A DNA stretch of 17,650 bases from Nitrospinota bacterium (GTDB taxonomy: Bacteria; JADFOP01; DATKYB01), in NCBI GenBank assembly GCA_035528715.1, contig DATKYB010000108.1, positions 1-17,650 of the forward strand. Direction: 5' to 3'. A program made the translations under genes and the position numbers. Below the pieces are notes generated by a model that was given only the letters and a program-made list of their open reading frames with translations, was not told the origin of the DNA and did no database searches. Shown here in pieces: positions 1 through 6,680 of this stretch (its first letter is position 1; each line of letters opens with the position of its first letter).

Positions 1-1
1 G

Positions 2-553
2 AAGAGCAGGGAGCTTTTGGGATTAACCCAGGAGGGAATCAACAGGATTGCCAAGATCGTCAAACAGCTCTTAGCCTTTCATCGTCCTGAAACAGAGGCA
101 AGGAGTTTAGAGGATATCAACAGTATTGTAAAGAAGACCCTTTCCTTAACAAAGAACCAGCTTTCTCTGAGTAATGTAAAGGTAATAGAAGAGTTTTCCT
201 CTGACCTGCCGAAGGTGATGGTTTCTTCCCAGCAGATGCACCAGGTTTTATTAAATCTCATCTTAAATGCTCAGGATGCGATGCCAGAGGGTGGTGAAAT
301 AAGGATTCAGACAGGGGAGGATAATGGGGTGGTTCATATTGATATCAGTGATACAGGTTTAGGTATCCCTGAGGAGATAAGGGATAAGATCTTTGAGCCC
401 TTTTTTAGCACGAAGAAGAGGGAGAAGGGGACAGGATTGGGTCTTTCTATTTCCTATGGGATTATCAAGGCTCATAATGGAGATATTTTGGTTAAGAGCA
501 AAGAAAAGGAAGGAACAACCTTTACCATAAAACTGCCTGTAGAAAATCATTAA
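2..553 (+). CDS. Sensor histidine kinase, C-terminal part (5' end outside window)
   Basis: The reading frame is open to the left edge, so this is the C-terminal 183 codons of a two-component sensor kinase. It begins in the second helix of the dimerisation domain ([17 protein letters not shown], nt 47-97). The phospho-accepting histidine box is therefore upstream and not visible. The ATP-binding domain is complete and canonical: N box [13 protein letters not shown]1 box [10 protein letters not shown] box FEPFF and G2 box GTGLGLSIS, ending in KLPV close to the stop. This sequence class (NtrB/PAS-type kinases) autophosphorylates at the histidine and passes phosphate to a response regulator. The sensory input cannot be judged here. 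No response regulator follows on this strand, so the partner is either upstream or unlinked. The domain call is secure and the specific pathway unknown. Confidence 0.93.
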   Translation, partial: KSRELLGLTQEGINRIAKIVKQLLAFHRPETEARSLEDINSIVKKTLSLTKNQLSLSNVKVIEEFSSDLPKVMVSSQQMHQVLLNLILNAQDAMPEGGEIRIQTGEDNGVVHIDISDTGLGIPEEIRDKIFEPFFSTKKREKGTGLGLSISYGIIKAHNGDILVKSKEKEGTTFTIKLPVENH

Positions 554-816
554 GATATTATGATAGATTAATCCATTATTTGTCAGGGTTGATTCTTCAA
601 TTTGAAGAGAGAATAATTGTCAGTATTCCTTAATAAAAAAATGTAAATCCAACCTTAATTCTTATTTTTTTAATACTTTAAAAGTTATAAAAAAAAGAAA
701 AATATTTTATTCTTAATGAAATTTATTGTCAAGGATTTTCCCGACCAAATGACTCAAGATCAGGAGAGAAAAAAGGCCTTCTTACAATAATATAGTAATA
801 GAGAAGGATAGAATTT

Positions 817-1809
817 TTAAATTTCAGCCTCTTCAGGACAGATAATGGTCGATATATATTTCTCTGTCATACATGTTGGGGTCTTTGCTTTTTTGATACA
901 CTCATAACATTTTTTGGGATTAAAAAGCGGGGTACTTATGTATTTTTCTCCTCCATCTGGGAACAGGGTGACAACAACACCCCTGTCCATGCCTTTTATC
1001 ATTTCTAATACACCATACATGCTGGCGCCAGAGCTTATCCCACAAAAAATACCTTCTTTGATCGTCAATAACCTTGCTGTCTCAAAGGCGTCTTCGTCTG
1101 AAACATAAATCCTCTCATCTAAGCGGGAGGGGTCAAATATCTCTGGGACGTACTGATGCGTCAGATTTTTAAGGCCTTGGATCTTAGAGTTGGGATAGGG
1201 TTCTACGCCAATGATTTTGATATCGGGATTATACTCCTTAAGGCGTCTTGAAACGCCCATTAAGGTGCCTGTGGTCCCGAGTCCAGCAACAAACATCGTT
1301 ATCTTGCCATCTGTATCTCTCCATATCTCTTCACTGGTCGTCTCATAATGCGCCAATGCATTATACTTGTTTTCGAATTGACACGGCATAAAATACTTCG
1401 GGTCTTTTGCAATCTCATTTGCCAGGTCTATCGCGCCATCCATCCCTTTTGTTCCATTGCTTAAAATGATCATTGCTCCATATGCAGTAAGAATCTTTCT
1501 CCGCTCTATACTCATTGTTTCAGGCATGACCAGTTCTAACCGATAGCCCTTGACTGCACAGACCATGGCCAGGCCAATACCGGTGTTTCCGCTGGTCGGT
1601 TCAATAACGATCTTGTCCTTTGTCAATGTGCCGTCCTTTTCTGCATACTCTATCATATATTTGGCAATTCTATCCTTTACCGAGCCGGTAGGGTTATATC
1701 TCTCTAGCTTGGCAAAAATTTCTATATCCTTATTTTTACAAAAATGGTTAATTTTTACCAAAGGAGTATTTCCTACCAGATCGATGATGTCTCTATAAGT
1801 CCCCAACAT
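817..1809 (-). CDS. cysK: PLP-dependent cysteine synthase (CysK/CysM family) with a cysteine-rich C-terminal tail
   Basis: This is a 330-residue fold-type II PLP enzyme that makes L-cysteine from an activated serine (typically O-acetylserine) and sulfide. Family landmarks are in order: NPTGSVKD with the PLP lysine at K45, the substrate loop TSGNTG (72-77), QFENKYNALAHYETT, the phosphate-binding GLGTTGT (177-182), IIGVEP, GISSGAS (257-263) and FPDGG. The start is well chosen: AGGAGG (nt 1817-1822, read on the minus strand) lies 7 nt before the ATG. The last ~35 residues, after the usual end of the fold, carry C301, C304, C313 and C324, a possible metal or redox site not needed for catalysis. 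CysK, CysM and bacterial cystathionine beta-synthase cannot be separated reliably by eye, so the symbol is approximate. The gene is alone on its strand and divergent from the HDOD gene. Confidence 0.9.
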   Translation of the reverse strand: MLGTYRDIIDLVGNTPLVKINHFCKNKDIEIFAKLERYNPTGSVKDRIAKYMIEYAEKDGTLTKDKIVIEPTSGNTGIGLAMVCAVKGYRLELVMPETMSIERRKILTAYGAMIILSNGTKGMDGAIDLANEIAKDPKYFMPCQFENKYNALAHYETTSEEIWRDTDGKITMFVAGLGTTGTLMGVSRRLKEYNPDIKIIGVEPYPNSKIQGLKNLTHQYVPEIFDPSRLDERIYVSDEDAFETARLLTIKEGIFCGISSGASMYGVLEMIKGMDRGVVVTLFPDGGEKYISTPLFNPKKCYECIKKAKTPTCMTEKYISTIICPEEAEI

Positions 1810-1981
1810 GTCTTTGCCTCCTCGTGAAAACTTACAAATCTATTGTCGTATAATAGTAACATTTAATAAGAACATGATAAATATAAATTTATTGTTAAAG
1901 AGTATCAAGAGTTATTTTGAATTAAGTATAAAGAAATACATAAACTTACCGAAAAGATAGATATATATCAATAAAAATCGC

Positions 1982-2019
1982 CTTGACTTGATAAATGTAA
2001 TGACAACGATAAAGTCAAG
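1982..2019 (+). promoter_or_regulatory. Inverted repeat in the divergent spacer upstream of the HDOD gene
   Basis: CTTGACTT (1982-1989) and AAGTCAAG (2012-2019) are perfect 8-bp inverted arms 22 nt apart, ending 26 nt before the HDOD start codon. The left arm contains a -35-like TTGACT, but the best -10 at normal spacing is weak. The pair could be an operator or a 5' leader hairpin. The rest of the 1810-2045 spacer is A+T-rich without other clear signals. Confidence 0.25.
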
Positions 2020-2045
2020 AAGAGGCGAATATAAAAGAGACCACT

Positions 2046-4214
2046 ATGGAAAAAGAAAAAATACGCTCTCTTATAGAAAAGGTTGAAGATCTACCTACGT
2101 TGCCCTCCATTGCAACACAGGTTATGAGTATCATAGAAGATGAAAGAAGCAGTTCTTCTGACCTAGCAAAGGTTATCAAAAATGACCTCCCCCTTACTGG
2201 AAAGCTATTAAAGATTGCCAATTCTGCCTTCTATGGCCGAAGGAGTCAAATATCCACATTGGTCGATGCCATCAATCTTATTGGATATAATTCGGTAAGC
2301 AATGTTGTCATGAGTATCAGTGTGATCGATCTTTTTGAAAAGAGAAAGGCAAGTGGTTCTTTAAACAAAGAGGATTTTTGGAGACATTCTATAGCCTGTG
2401 GGATATGTTCAAGGGCCTTGGCAAAAAAGGTAAGATATAAGTTACCCGAGGAGGCTTTTACTGCTGGCATTATCCACGATATTGGACAGCTTATTATTGA
2501 GCAGTATTTCTCTGAGCAATTTAAGGAAATAGTGAATAAGGTTGTGACAGAAGAAATTTCCTTTTTAAAAGGAGAGATGGATATCTTAGGTGTCGATCAT
2601 TCTATAATAGGAAAGTGGTTGTTAGACAAATGGAATTTACCAAAAGGTTTAAAGGACGCTGTTTGGTTTCATCATCAACCCCTCAAAAGCTTTGACAAAG
2701 AAGATTCTAAAAATCTTTTATCGAAAATTGTTAATGCGGCGAATATCATATGTGAGAATCAGATGTTAAGCACATCCACATACGATAATGTTCCCTTTCT
2801 TAAAAACGAAATCTGGGAATCATTTGGGCTTAAAGAAGAAAATATTGTTGAAATAGCAGAGGATCTAAGATCGGATGTCAATCAAACTATAGAAGAGCTA
2901 GGCTTAAAGATTACGAAACCGGAATCGTATTTTAGTGTCTTACAAAAGGTCAATAAAAGGCTTGGCAAGATAAATATCTCATTAAATGAGAGCAATATAA
3001 AGCTGAATCATACCAATAAACAGCTCTCTTTTATCTATAGCTTCAGCAATAAATTGCAAAAAGCATTGGGGATTGATGAAATCTTAAAAACCACAGTAGA
3101 AGATATCTGTCTTGGATTAAAATTTTCGAGGAGCTTCTGTTATTTATTGAATGACAAGGGGAAGTTAATCGAAGGCATCATAGGAGAGGTTATGGATAGG
3201 GATGCAAAGCTCTCAGATAAAGAAGAAAAGGATGATAGGGGGGAGTTAATCTTTTTGGATTACAGACATGAATTTACAAAATTTAAGGATCGACTCAAGG
3301 ATTTTCAAACGCCAAAAATCATTGCTATCCCCATTACTGTTAATGGAAAAAAAATAGGAGGAATTGCTGTTGATCGGGGTCCGAATGAATATTTAGAGAA
3401 TGATAAAGAATTATTTACTCTTAAGACCTTGTCTAATTCTATTGGTCAGGTCCTAAGAAGGGCCCAGATGTATACAGAGCTCAACAAACAGGCAGAAGAG
3501 GTTGTTTTAACACAGAGAAGATATCACGAAGCTCAATCAGAGAAGTTAGAGGCCTTGGGGAGGCTCGCAGCAAATGTGGCACACCAGATTAATGATCCTC
3601 TGCAGGCGATCAATAGTTTTGTCTCAAGCACAATAGATAGCCTGGGGGAGGATAATGAAAACACAAAGAAGCTCAAATTGGCAAAGGATGGTGTAGCAAT
3701 CATTGCAAATAAGATATCTCAATTTCTCGATTTATACAAACAAGAGATAGCGATGAAAGAAGATGTTGATGTGAATTCACTCATAGAAAGGGCTGTTGTA
3801 TTTTTAAATCAAAGATTGTCTCAAAATAAAATTTCTATTGAAAAAGATTTATCCGAAAAATTAACGAATATAAAGGGGTCCCCAGAGCATCTGTATCAGG
3901 CATTTAGTGAATTCATTATGTTTGCAACAGAATCAATGCAAGAGGGTGGGACCATTAAGATATCTACAAAAAGAGAAGAACGTTATGTAGCGATTCGGTT
4001 ACAAGATAATGGGTCTGGGATACCTGAGGAGGATATTTCGCATGTATTTGAGCCCTTTCATTTAATAAAGATAAGGCATAAAGACAAGAGAGGAAAAGAA
4101 TCCAATCTTTCAGCTGCATACTTAACGATAAAGGCTCATAAGGGAGAGGTTAAGGTTAAAAGCGCTGAGGGCAAGGGAACAATTTATAAGATTTTTCTTC
4201 CTATATATATATAG
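2046..4214 (+). CDS. HDOD-GAF-histidine-kinase-like signalling protein with degenerate ATP-binding boxes
   Basis: This is a 722-residue cytoplasmic protein with no signal peptide or membrane helix. An HDOD domain fills about residues 10-215 (LPTLPSIATQVM, ANSAFYG, and HD-like histidines including H144-D145 and H209-H210). A linker and coiled coil (~290-335) precede a GAF domain (~338-472) that should bind a small ligand. A kinase-like region follows. The H box is ANVAHQINDPLQAI with H513, where Q replaces the usual E after the histidine. The N box is altered (QAFSEFIMFATESM, both asparagines lost). The G1 box DNGSGIPEE is kept, but the G2 box reads RGKESNLSAAYL with no GxGLGL. It may be a pseudokinase or scaffold. 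HDOD proteins commonly act in motility, biofilm and cyclic-di-GMP signalling. No strong Shine-Dalgarno sequence precedes the ATG, but an in-frame stop at 2010 bounds the start. Confidence 0.88.
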   Translation: MEKEKIRSLIEKVEDLPTLPSIATQVMSIIEDERSSSSDLAKVIKNDLPLTGKLLKIANSAFYGRRSQISTLVDAINLIGYNSVSNVVMSISVIDLFEKRKASGSLNKEDFWRHSIACGICSRALAKKVRYKLPEEAFTAGIIHDIGQLIIEQYFSEQFKEIVNKVVTEEISFLKGEMDILGVDHSIIGKWLLDKWNLPKGLKDAVWFHHQPLKSFDKEDSKNLLSKIVNAANIICENQMLSTSTYDNVPFLKNEIWESFGLKEENIVEIAEDLRSDVNQTIEELGLKITKPESYFSVLQKVNKRLGKINISLNESNIKLNHTNKQLSFIYSFSNKLQKALGIDEILKTTVEDICLGLKFSRSFCYLLNDKGKLIEGIIGEVMDRDAKLSDKEEKDDRGELIFLDYRHEFTKFKDRLKDFQTPKIIAIPITVNGKKIGGIAVDRGPNEYLENDKELFTLKTLSNSIGQVLRRAQMYTELNKQAEEVVLTQRRYHEAQSEKLEALGRLAANVAHQINDPLQAINSFVSSTIDSLGEDNENTKKLKLAKDGVAIIANKISQFLDLYKQEIAMKEDVDVNSLIERAVVFLNQRLSQNKISIEKDLSEKLTNIKGSPEHLYQAFSEFIMFATESMQEGGTIKISTKREERYVAIRLQDNGSGIPEEDISHVFEPFHLIKIRHKDKRGKESNLSAAYLTIKAHKGEVKVKSAEGKGTIYKIFLPIYI

Positions 4215-4231
4215 TATCTTTTTACTTAAGC

Positions 4232-4251
4232 AAATTCCTATTTGGAATTTT
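4232..4251 (+). terminator. Weak candidate terminator after the HDOD gene
   Basis: AAATTCC (4232-4238) and GGAATTT (4244-4250) form a 7-bp hairpin with a 5-nt loop, 18 nt after the stop. It is A+T-rich and has almost no separate U run, so it is a weak terminator at best. Confidence 0.3.
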
Positions 4252-4310
4252 CTCATTTCCAACAAAAAAACATCCCCGTTTTTCTTTCCCATAAATCCTG
4301 CCAAAAATTC

Positions 4311-4339
4311 TTGACAGGTTAAATTCTAAAAGCTATTAT
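4311..4339 (+). promoter_or_regulatory. Sigma-70-type promoter for the riboswitch-flgM transcript
   Basis: A perfect -35 TTGACA (4311-4316), a 17-nt spacer and -10 TATTAT (4334-4339) predict transcription starting near 4346, about 10 nt before the first aptamer stem. This gives the riboswitch and downstream gene their own promoter, independent of the HDOD gene. Confidence 0.7.
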
Positions 4340-4355
4340 TATTTATAAAATAAGC

Positions 4356-4441
4356 TTTTCTTAGAAAAAGCCAAACCACCTGCAAGGGTGGGACGGAAAG
4401 CCACGGTTCTTTGATAGAGAAAGCCGGGTTACCTAAGAGAA
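4356..4441 (+). ncRNA. GEMM-I cyclic-di-GMP riboswitch aptamer
   Basis: The GEMM-I hallmarks are present in order: GCCAAACC (4370-4377), a hairpin CCACCU/GGGUGG (4376-4381 with 4386-4391) capped by a GNRA tetraloop GCAA, the highly conserved GGGACGGAAAGCC (4390-4402), a second imperfect hairpin (about 4405-4425), and GCCGGGUUACC (4423-4433). The outer stem P1 pairs 4356-4364 with 4433-4441 (9 bp, one G-U). In the family the two guanines of cyclic-di-GMP are held by a G just before the AAACC segment and a C on the 3' side, with an intercalated A from the AAAG run. Here those would be G4370 and A4398. A G at the first position favours cyclic-di-GMP over the 3',3'-cGAMP-sensing variants, which have A, but the alignment there has a one-base ambiguity. 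It lies between a consensus promoter and a terminator. Confidence 0.9.
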
Positions 4442-4466
4442 TTTTAGGTTGCCCGGTTTTTTATTT
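4424..4466 (+). terminator. Riboswitch expression platform: intrinsic terminator overlapping aptamer P1
   Basis: CCGGGTTACCTAA (4424-4436) pairs with TTAGGTTGCCCGG (4444-4456) with one G-U and one mismatch, followed by TTTTTTATTT. The left arm includes the 3' strand of aptamer stem P1 (4433-4441). The terminator and the closed aptamer are therefore mutually exclusive. Confidence 0.88.
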
Positions 4467-4469
4467 AAA

Positions 4470-4784
4470 ATGGAAAAATTAGAGCGTTATAATAAAAAGA
4501 ACATCATTAAATCTTTTGAGGTTAAAGCCTATATAAGGCATGAAGAGGTTGAGGAAGAGGAATCAACATATAGGGTTAGGGGCTATAGCTCTCCAAATTT
4601 TATACTGGAATTTTCAGAACCTGCCTTGGCTCTTCAGGAGATAAGGGATATTATGAATAGTTCCCCAAAAGCTCGACCAGAAAAGATCTTTGCGTTAAAG
4701 AAAAAGATAGAAGAAGGGACATACGCCCCTCCCAGTTTAAGAATCGCGGGTAAAATCCTAAAAAATTCAGTCCATCGTCTTTAA
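4470..4784 (+). CDS. flgM: FlgM-like anti-sigma-28 factor under cyclic-di-GMP riboswitch control
   Basis: This is a 104-residue protein, close to the FlgM family length (~100). The C-terminal half (about 47-99) matches the FlgM pattern: LEFSEPALALQEIRDI, then SSPKARPEKIFALKKKIEEG, then TYAPPSLRIAGKIL. This region in FlgM wraps sigma-28 (FliA) and blocks late flagellar transcription until FlgM is exported. The N-terminal half is acidic (EEVEEEES), as expected for an intrinsically disordered segment. The ATG at 4470 is only 14 nt after the terminator stem foot and has no visible Shine-Dalgarno sequence. An in-frame TTG at 4449 lies inside the terminator and is unlikely. An internal ATG (4653) has AGGAG 12 nt upstream but would keep only 43 residues. 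No flagellar genes are in the window, so the call rests on the C-terminal pattern plus the riboswitch context. Confidence 0.72.
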   Translation: MEKLERYNKKNIIKSFEVKAYIRHEEVEEEESTYRVRGYSSPNFILEFSEPALALQEIRDIMNSSPKARPEKIFALKKKIEEGTYAPPSLRIAGKILKNSVHRL

Positions 4785-4870
4785 GTTCATATCTTTTTTC
4801 AGATTTTTGCAGATATATCCAAAAAGAGATTTTTCCATCTTGCTTAAGAGGGGCTTTTATTAAAAAAGAC

Positions 4871-4899
4871 TTGAAATATTTGAAAATATATATTAATAA
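4871..4899 (+). promoter_or_regulatory. Candidate promoter for hisG
   Basis: TTGAAA (4871-4876), a 17-nt spacer and TAATAA (4894-4899) lie 44 nt before the hisG start. The surroundings are A+T-rich, so chance matches are possible. The rest of the 4785-4943 gap shows no convincing terminator. Confidence 0.4.
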
Positions 4900-4943
4900 C
4901 TATTAGAAAATTACAAGCTTTTTATTGATAGAAAGAGGATATT

Positions 4944-5939
4944 ATGAAGACGATTAAACTTGGCGTTCCAAAAGGAAGTCTCAATTATCCCGGTAGAGGG
5001 AATACAGAAGGTCTCTTTATCGACGCAGGATACGATATTAAGGGATATTCTCCAACCAAGGAGCAGGACTCTTCTTTGGTCATTGCCAATGACCTGGAAA
5101 TCAGTCTTTTTTTGACAAGACCCCAGAGTGCGCCCAATGAGCTTTCAAGAGGCCTTTTGGATATAGCCATTATTGGGGGTGATTGGGTAATGGAAGAATC
5201 GGTCAATGGGGAGCCCTTGGAAAAATTGTGTGACCTGGAATACGGCAAGGCAAGATTGGTTACAGCTATACCCAAGGTAACCCCTGCAGAAACACTATCA
5301 GAATTCTTTTTAATAAAATCAAAAGAGAAGAAAGAGATCATTTGCTATACAGAATATATCAATCTCACAAAATCTCACTTTATGAAAAATGATGAATACA
5401 AGAAGTTATATGGAAATAAGGTGCCTCTTATTCAGATTCGAGGGATAAAGGGTGGAGAGAATAAGTCTGTTCAAATCATCAATTCAGATGGAGTTACTGA
5501 AGGATATATTGCAAAGGGAGCTGATATTGTTGTTGACAATACCCAGACAGGGTCTACCTTAAAAAAATATGGCCTCAAAGAACTAGGCGAGATCCTCATC
5601 TCAAGCGCCGGCCTTTATGGTGGGAAGAACCTTAAAGAAGACCCTTGGAAAAAAGATAAGGCCCTTGATATCAGAGACCAGCTTATGGGTGCGGTGATAG
5701 CCAGAAAATATAATGATGTGAAGTTTAATATCCATAAAAAAGATTTTGATAAGCTGATGAAATACTTAAAAGAGAATAAGCTCTACTCTCAGGCCCCCAC
5801 TGTTACTGAGGCAGGGGATTGGTATGCGGTTAATATCGTTGTGCTCAAAGAGACATGGCCAAAAATAAGCAGGGAGCTGAAAAGGGATTATAAGGCGAGT
5901 GCCATTGTAAGGAGTAATTTGCGTCAATTCATCCTTTAA
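4944..5939 (+). CDS. hisG: ATP phosphoribosyltransferase, long form (HisG)
   Basis: This is a 331-residue HisG-family enzyme, catalysing the first step of histidine synthesis (ATP + PRPP to phosphoribosyl-ATP). Seen in order: N-terminal IKLGVPKGSL, RPQSAPNELSRGLLDIAIIGGDWV (58-82, the periplasmic-binding-like lobe), DLEYGKARLVTAIP, and the PRPP-binding segment ADIVVDNTQTGSTLKKYGL (193-211). It ends in an ACT-like regulatory domain (~256-331, APTVTEAGDWYAVNIVV). That domain marks the long, hexameric, feedback-inhibited form that needs no HisZ. At 331 residues it is somewhat longer than typical long HisG (~290), with extra sequence around 225-260. The start is supported by AGAGG a few nt before the ATG. 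No other his gene adjoins it, so it is an orphan. A divergent paralogue with another substrate cannot be excluded. Confidence 0.85.
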   Translation: MKTIKLGVPKGSLNYPGRGNTEGLFIDAGYDIKGYSPTKEQDSSLVIANDLEISLFLTRPQSAPNELSRGLLDIAIIGGDWVMEESVNGEPLEKLCDLEYGKARLVTAIPKVTPAETLSEFFLIKSKEKKEIICYTEYINLTKSHFMKNDEYKKLYGNKVPLIQIRGIKGGENKSVQIINSDGVTEGYIAKGADIVVDNTQTGSTLKKYGLKELGEILISSAGLYGGKNLKEDPWKKDKALDIRDQLMGAVIARKYNDVKFNIHKKDFDKLMKYLKENKLYSQAPTVTEAGDWYAVNIVVLKETWPKISRELKRDYKASAIVRSNLRQFIL

Positions 5940-6074
5940 ATAGAATTTTCATCATCATTATCAAGAAAATCTTTGAATCCATCCTTTGTCTTGATCAATA
6001 GCCTCATTGGCAAAACTTATCCTTAAAAGCATATCTCTTTCCCAAAACTATTAAAAAAATTTTGTCTGCGTGTA

Positions 6075-6103
6075 TTGACAGAATTTTTCAATGGTTATAT
6101 ATT
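6075..6103 (+). promoter_or_regulatory. Consensus promoter of the DUF134 gene
   Basis: A perfect -35 TTGACA (6075-6080), a 17-nt spacer and -10 TATATT (6098-6103) predict a start near 6110, inside the palindrome at 6101-6130. The spacer before it (5940-6074) shows nothing else convincing. Confidence 0.75.
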
Positions 6104-6130
6104 GGTTATGAACATATGTTCATAACCAAT
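6101..6130. promoter_or_regulatory. Perfect 30-bp palindromic operator
   Basis: The half-site ATTGGTTATGAACAT (6101-6115) is followed immediately by its exact reverse complement (6116-6130). It overlaps the last bases of the -10 box and the predicted transcription start, the classic position for a repressor. The likely binder is a dimer, and the DUF134 protein encoded 25 nt downstream is the natural candidate. Confidence 0.8.
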
Positions 6131-6154
6131 CATATTTATATCGAGAAAGTTTTA

Positions 6155-6628
6155 ATGCCAAGACCAGTTAAAACACGATTTATTAGAGATATCCCGCGGG
6201 TCAGTCATTTCAAGCCGAGAGGAAAACCGATGAGATTCCTTGAAGAGATTATCCTCACCCTGGATGAATATGAAGCCCTGAGACTGGCTGATCTTGAAGG
6301 GAAAAACCACAATGAAGCTTCAAAGTTTATGGGAATATCCAGGCCGACTTTCACGAGGTTGATTGAAAGGGCAAGACGCAAATTAGCAGATGGCATTATT
6401 AATGGGAAATTAATAACTATAGAAGGGGGGAATTATAAAATGGCTTCAATGAGAAGATTTAGATGTTATACTTGCAACCATGTGTGGGAATTACCTCATG
6501 GCACGGGCAGACCATCTTCCTGCCCCAGTTGCGGGAGCAATGCCATTCATAGGGCAGAGGAAGACAGGGGACATTCAAGAGGAGGAGGCACGGGAAGAGG
6601 ACCAGGGGGTTCGGATAGTCGAAGATAA
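6155..6628 (+). CDS. DUF134-family DNA-binding regulator with C-terminal zinc ribbon
   Basis: This 157-residue protein starts with the DUF134 signature MPRPVKTR. That signature fixes the start at 6155 rather than at an upstream in-frame start at 6062 (that extension would contain the operator). A sigma-70-region-4-like helix-turn-helix follows (about 33-80: LTLDEYEALRLADLEG, then HNEASKFMGISRPTFTRLIE), then ITIEGGNYKM. A zinc ribbon has C104-x2-C107 and C123-x2-C126. The protein ends in a Gly/Arg-rich tail. DUF134 proteins are often found beside genes for iron-molybdenum cluster-binding (NifX-like) proteins in anaerobes. None is seen here. The perfect palindrome over its own promoter suggests autoregulation, which is inference. 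A methyltransferase gene follows 52 nt downstream. Confidence 0.9.
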   Translation: MPRPVKTRFIRDIPRVSHFKPRGKPMRFLEEIILTLDEYEALRLADLEGKNHNEASKFMGISRPTFTRLIERARRKLADGIINGKLITIEGGNYKMASMRRFRCYTCNHVWELPHGTGRPSSCPSCGSNAIHRAEEDRGHSRGGGTGRGPGGSDSRR

Positions 6629-6680
6629 AAAGCCTTTCATTTAAATTGAAACAGAAAAAAATCCATAAAAAAGAGGTAAG

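Noticed and set aside
594-608. Short palindrome TCTTCAA-T-TTGAAGA after the left-edge kinase
   Set aside because: Too short and A+T-rich to call; not followed by a U run, so not a terminator.
780-800. AAGGCCTT-centred hairpin as a terminator for the cysteine synthase gene
   Set aside because: The symmetric part has no loop, and no stable stem-loop with a proper U tail can be drawn.
2005-2012. Possible sigma-28 -10 box (CGATAA) upstream of the HDOD gene
   Set aside because: No matching -35 (TAAA) at the right distance; attractive only because of the nearby FlgM-like gene.
6062-6154. Upstream in-frame extension of the DUF134 gene to 6062
   Set aside because: It would place the -35/-10 region and the palindrome inside the gene; the family N-terminus MPRPVKTR starts at 6155.
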